Assembly: GCA_015264885.1 (NCBI GenBank)
Contig: JABZYY010000069.1
Span: 476 to 5,838, forward strand
Source of the DNA: Streptococcus sp.
Lineage (GTDB): Bacteria; Bacillota; Bacilli; Lactobacillales; Aerococcaceae
DNA: 5,363 bases
Direction: 5' to 3'
Position 1 is the first letter of the stretch; each line of letters opens with the position of its first letter. A model generated the notes under the pieces. The model worked only from the letters and a program-made list of their open reading frames with translations. It was not told the origin of the DNA and made no database searches. Below are positions 5,061 through 5,363 of this stretch, in pieces. Both the position numbers and the translations under genes were made by a program.

Positions 5061-5096
5061 AAAAAAAGACGCCTTCCGTTACCCGCAAGACGCCTT
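5061..5096 (-). terminator. Intrinsic terminator of nagB built from a repeated 10-mer
   Basis: The minus-strand RNA carries AAGGCGTCTT twice, separated by 11 bases. The 10-mer pairs with its own copy in antiparallel through eight Watson-Crick and two G-U pairs, giving a 10-bp stem followed by a T run (seven T counting from the stem end). It starts 11 bp after the nagB stop codon. Confidence 0.85.
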
Positions 5097-5106
5097 GTCT
5101 ATTTCT

Positions 5107-5363
5107 TTATTTTGTTAATAACGCTGCAGCTGCTTCATCACAAATAACAGTTACTTTTGGATGTTTTTGTAGGATACTTGCTGGAACTTCCTCTGTGATT
5201 GGTCCTTCCACTAATCCTTTAATCGCATGGATTTTCTTAGGTCCGAATGCAATTAACACGATTTCTTTAGCATCCATGATGGATTGTAATCCCATTGAAT
5301 AAGCGTAGCGTGGCACATCTTCTTCTTTTTCGAAGAAGCGTTTGTTCGCTTCAATGGTTGATT
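5107..5363 (-). CDS. nagB: Glucosamine-6-phosphate deaminase, C-terminal fragment (cut by window edge)
   Basis: NagB converts glucosamine 6-phosphate to fructose 6-phosphate and ammonia in the cytoplasm, so that amino sugars can enter glycolysis. Only the last 85 codons including the stop are present; the 5' part lies outside the window. The visible part runs [20 protein letters not shown], then [20 protein letters not shown], and then [20 protein letters not shown], followed by [13 protein letters not shown]. The segments around [30 protein letters not shown] and the CDEAAA end are characteristic of short Gram-positive NagB proteins, which lack the C-terminal extension of the E. coli enzyme. 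A GTG at 5316 could be mistaken for a start, but the frame stays open to the edge and the residues before it match the family. A terminator follows at once, so nagB is the last gene of its unit and unrelated to the metal operon downstream. Confidence 0.92.
   Translation of the reverse strand, partial: STIEANKRFFEKEEDVPRYAYSMGLQSIMDAKEIVLIAFGPKKIHAIKGLVEGPITEEVPASILQKHPKVTVICDEAAAALLTK

Noticed and set aside
5009..5096. CRISPR-like or mobile-element repeats
   Set aside because: Only two copies of each short motif occur, with no regular spacers, no cas genes, no transposase and no terminal inverted repeats with target duplications.

Overview
All genes in this window lie on the minus strand. 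The proteins closely resemble those of low-GC Gram-positive cocci of the order Lactobacillales. The substrate-binding lipoprotein is close to the PsaA/EfaA/FimA family, the metal operon has the ATPase-permease-lipoprotein order of psaBCA and efaCBA, lipoproteins have Gram-positive lipoboxes, ribosome binding sites are strong AAGGAGG types, and an amino-acid transporter is preceded by a T-box leader. A Carnobacteriaceae- or Enterococcus-like host is plausible, but the species cannot be fixed from this sequence.

Read in the direction of transcription (high to low coordinates), the window starts with the 3' end of nagB (glucosamine-6-phosphate deaminase), closed by a terminator at 5061-5096. A gene-free stretch of about 220 bp (4887-5106) follows and is dense in palindromes: two abutting TTAACA-N4-TGTTAA elements, two DtxR-type operator-like inverted repeats around a TTGACT promoter, and a small palindrome in the leader. 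It precedes the three-gene metal ABC operon: psaB-like ATPase (probably starting at TTG), psaC-like permease and psaA-like Mn/Zn-binding lipoprotein, joined by 8-bp overlaps and ended by a terminator at 2345-2379. The lipoprotein captures divalent metal, probably manganese, outside the cell. The permease and ATPase import it, and a metal-sensing DtxR-family repressor probably shuts the operon down when metal is plentiful.

A small four-helix membrane protein of unknown role (1918-2304) comes next. Its terminator overlaps its own stop codon.

The last unit is a polar amino-acid ABC importer: family 3 lipoprotein, HisM/GlnP-type permease, and the first 38 codons of the GlnQ-type ATPase, cut by the window edge. 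It has a strong sigma-A promoter (TTGACA, 17 bp, TAAAAT) and a leader of about 270 nt with all the T-box parts: Stem I, Stem II and III hairpins, T-box/antiterminator and a competing terminator. The importer should therefore be expressed when a particular tRNA is uncharged. The specifier codon, which would name the amino acid, cannot be read without ambiguity.

I see no mobile element, CRISPR array, phage or toxin system. The gene content is ordinary; the interest is in the regulatory DNA.
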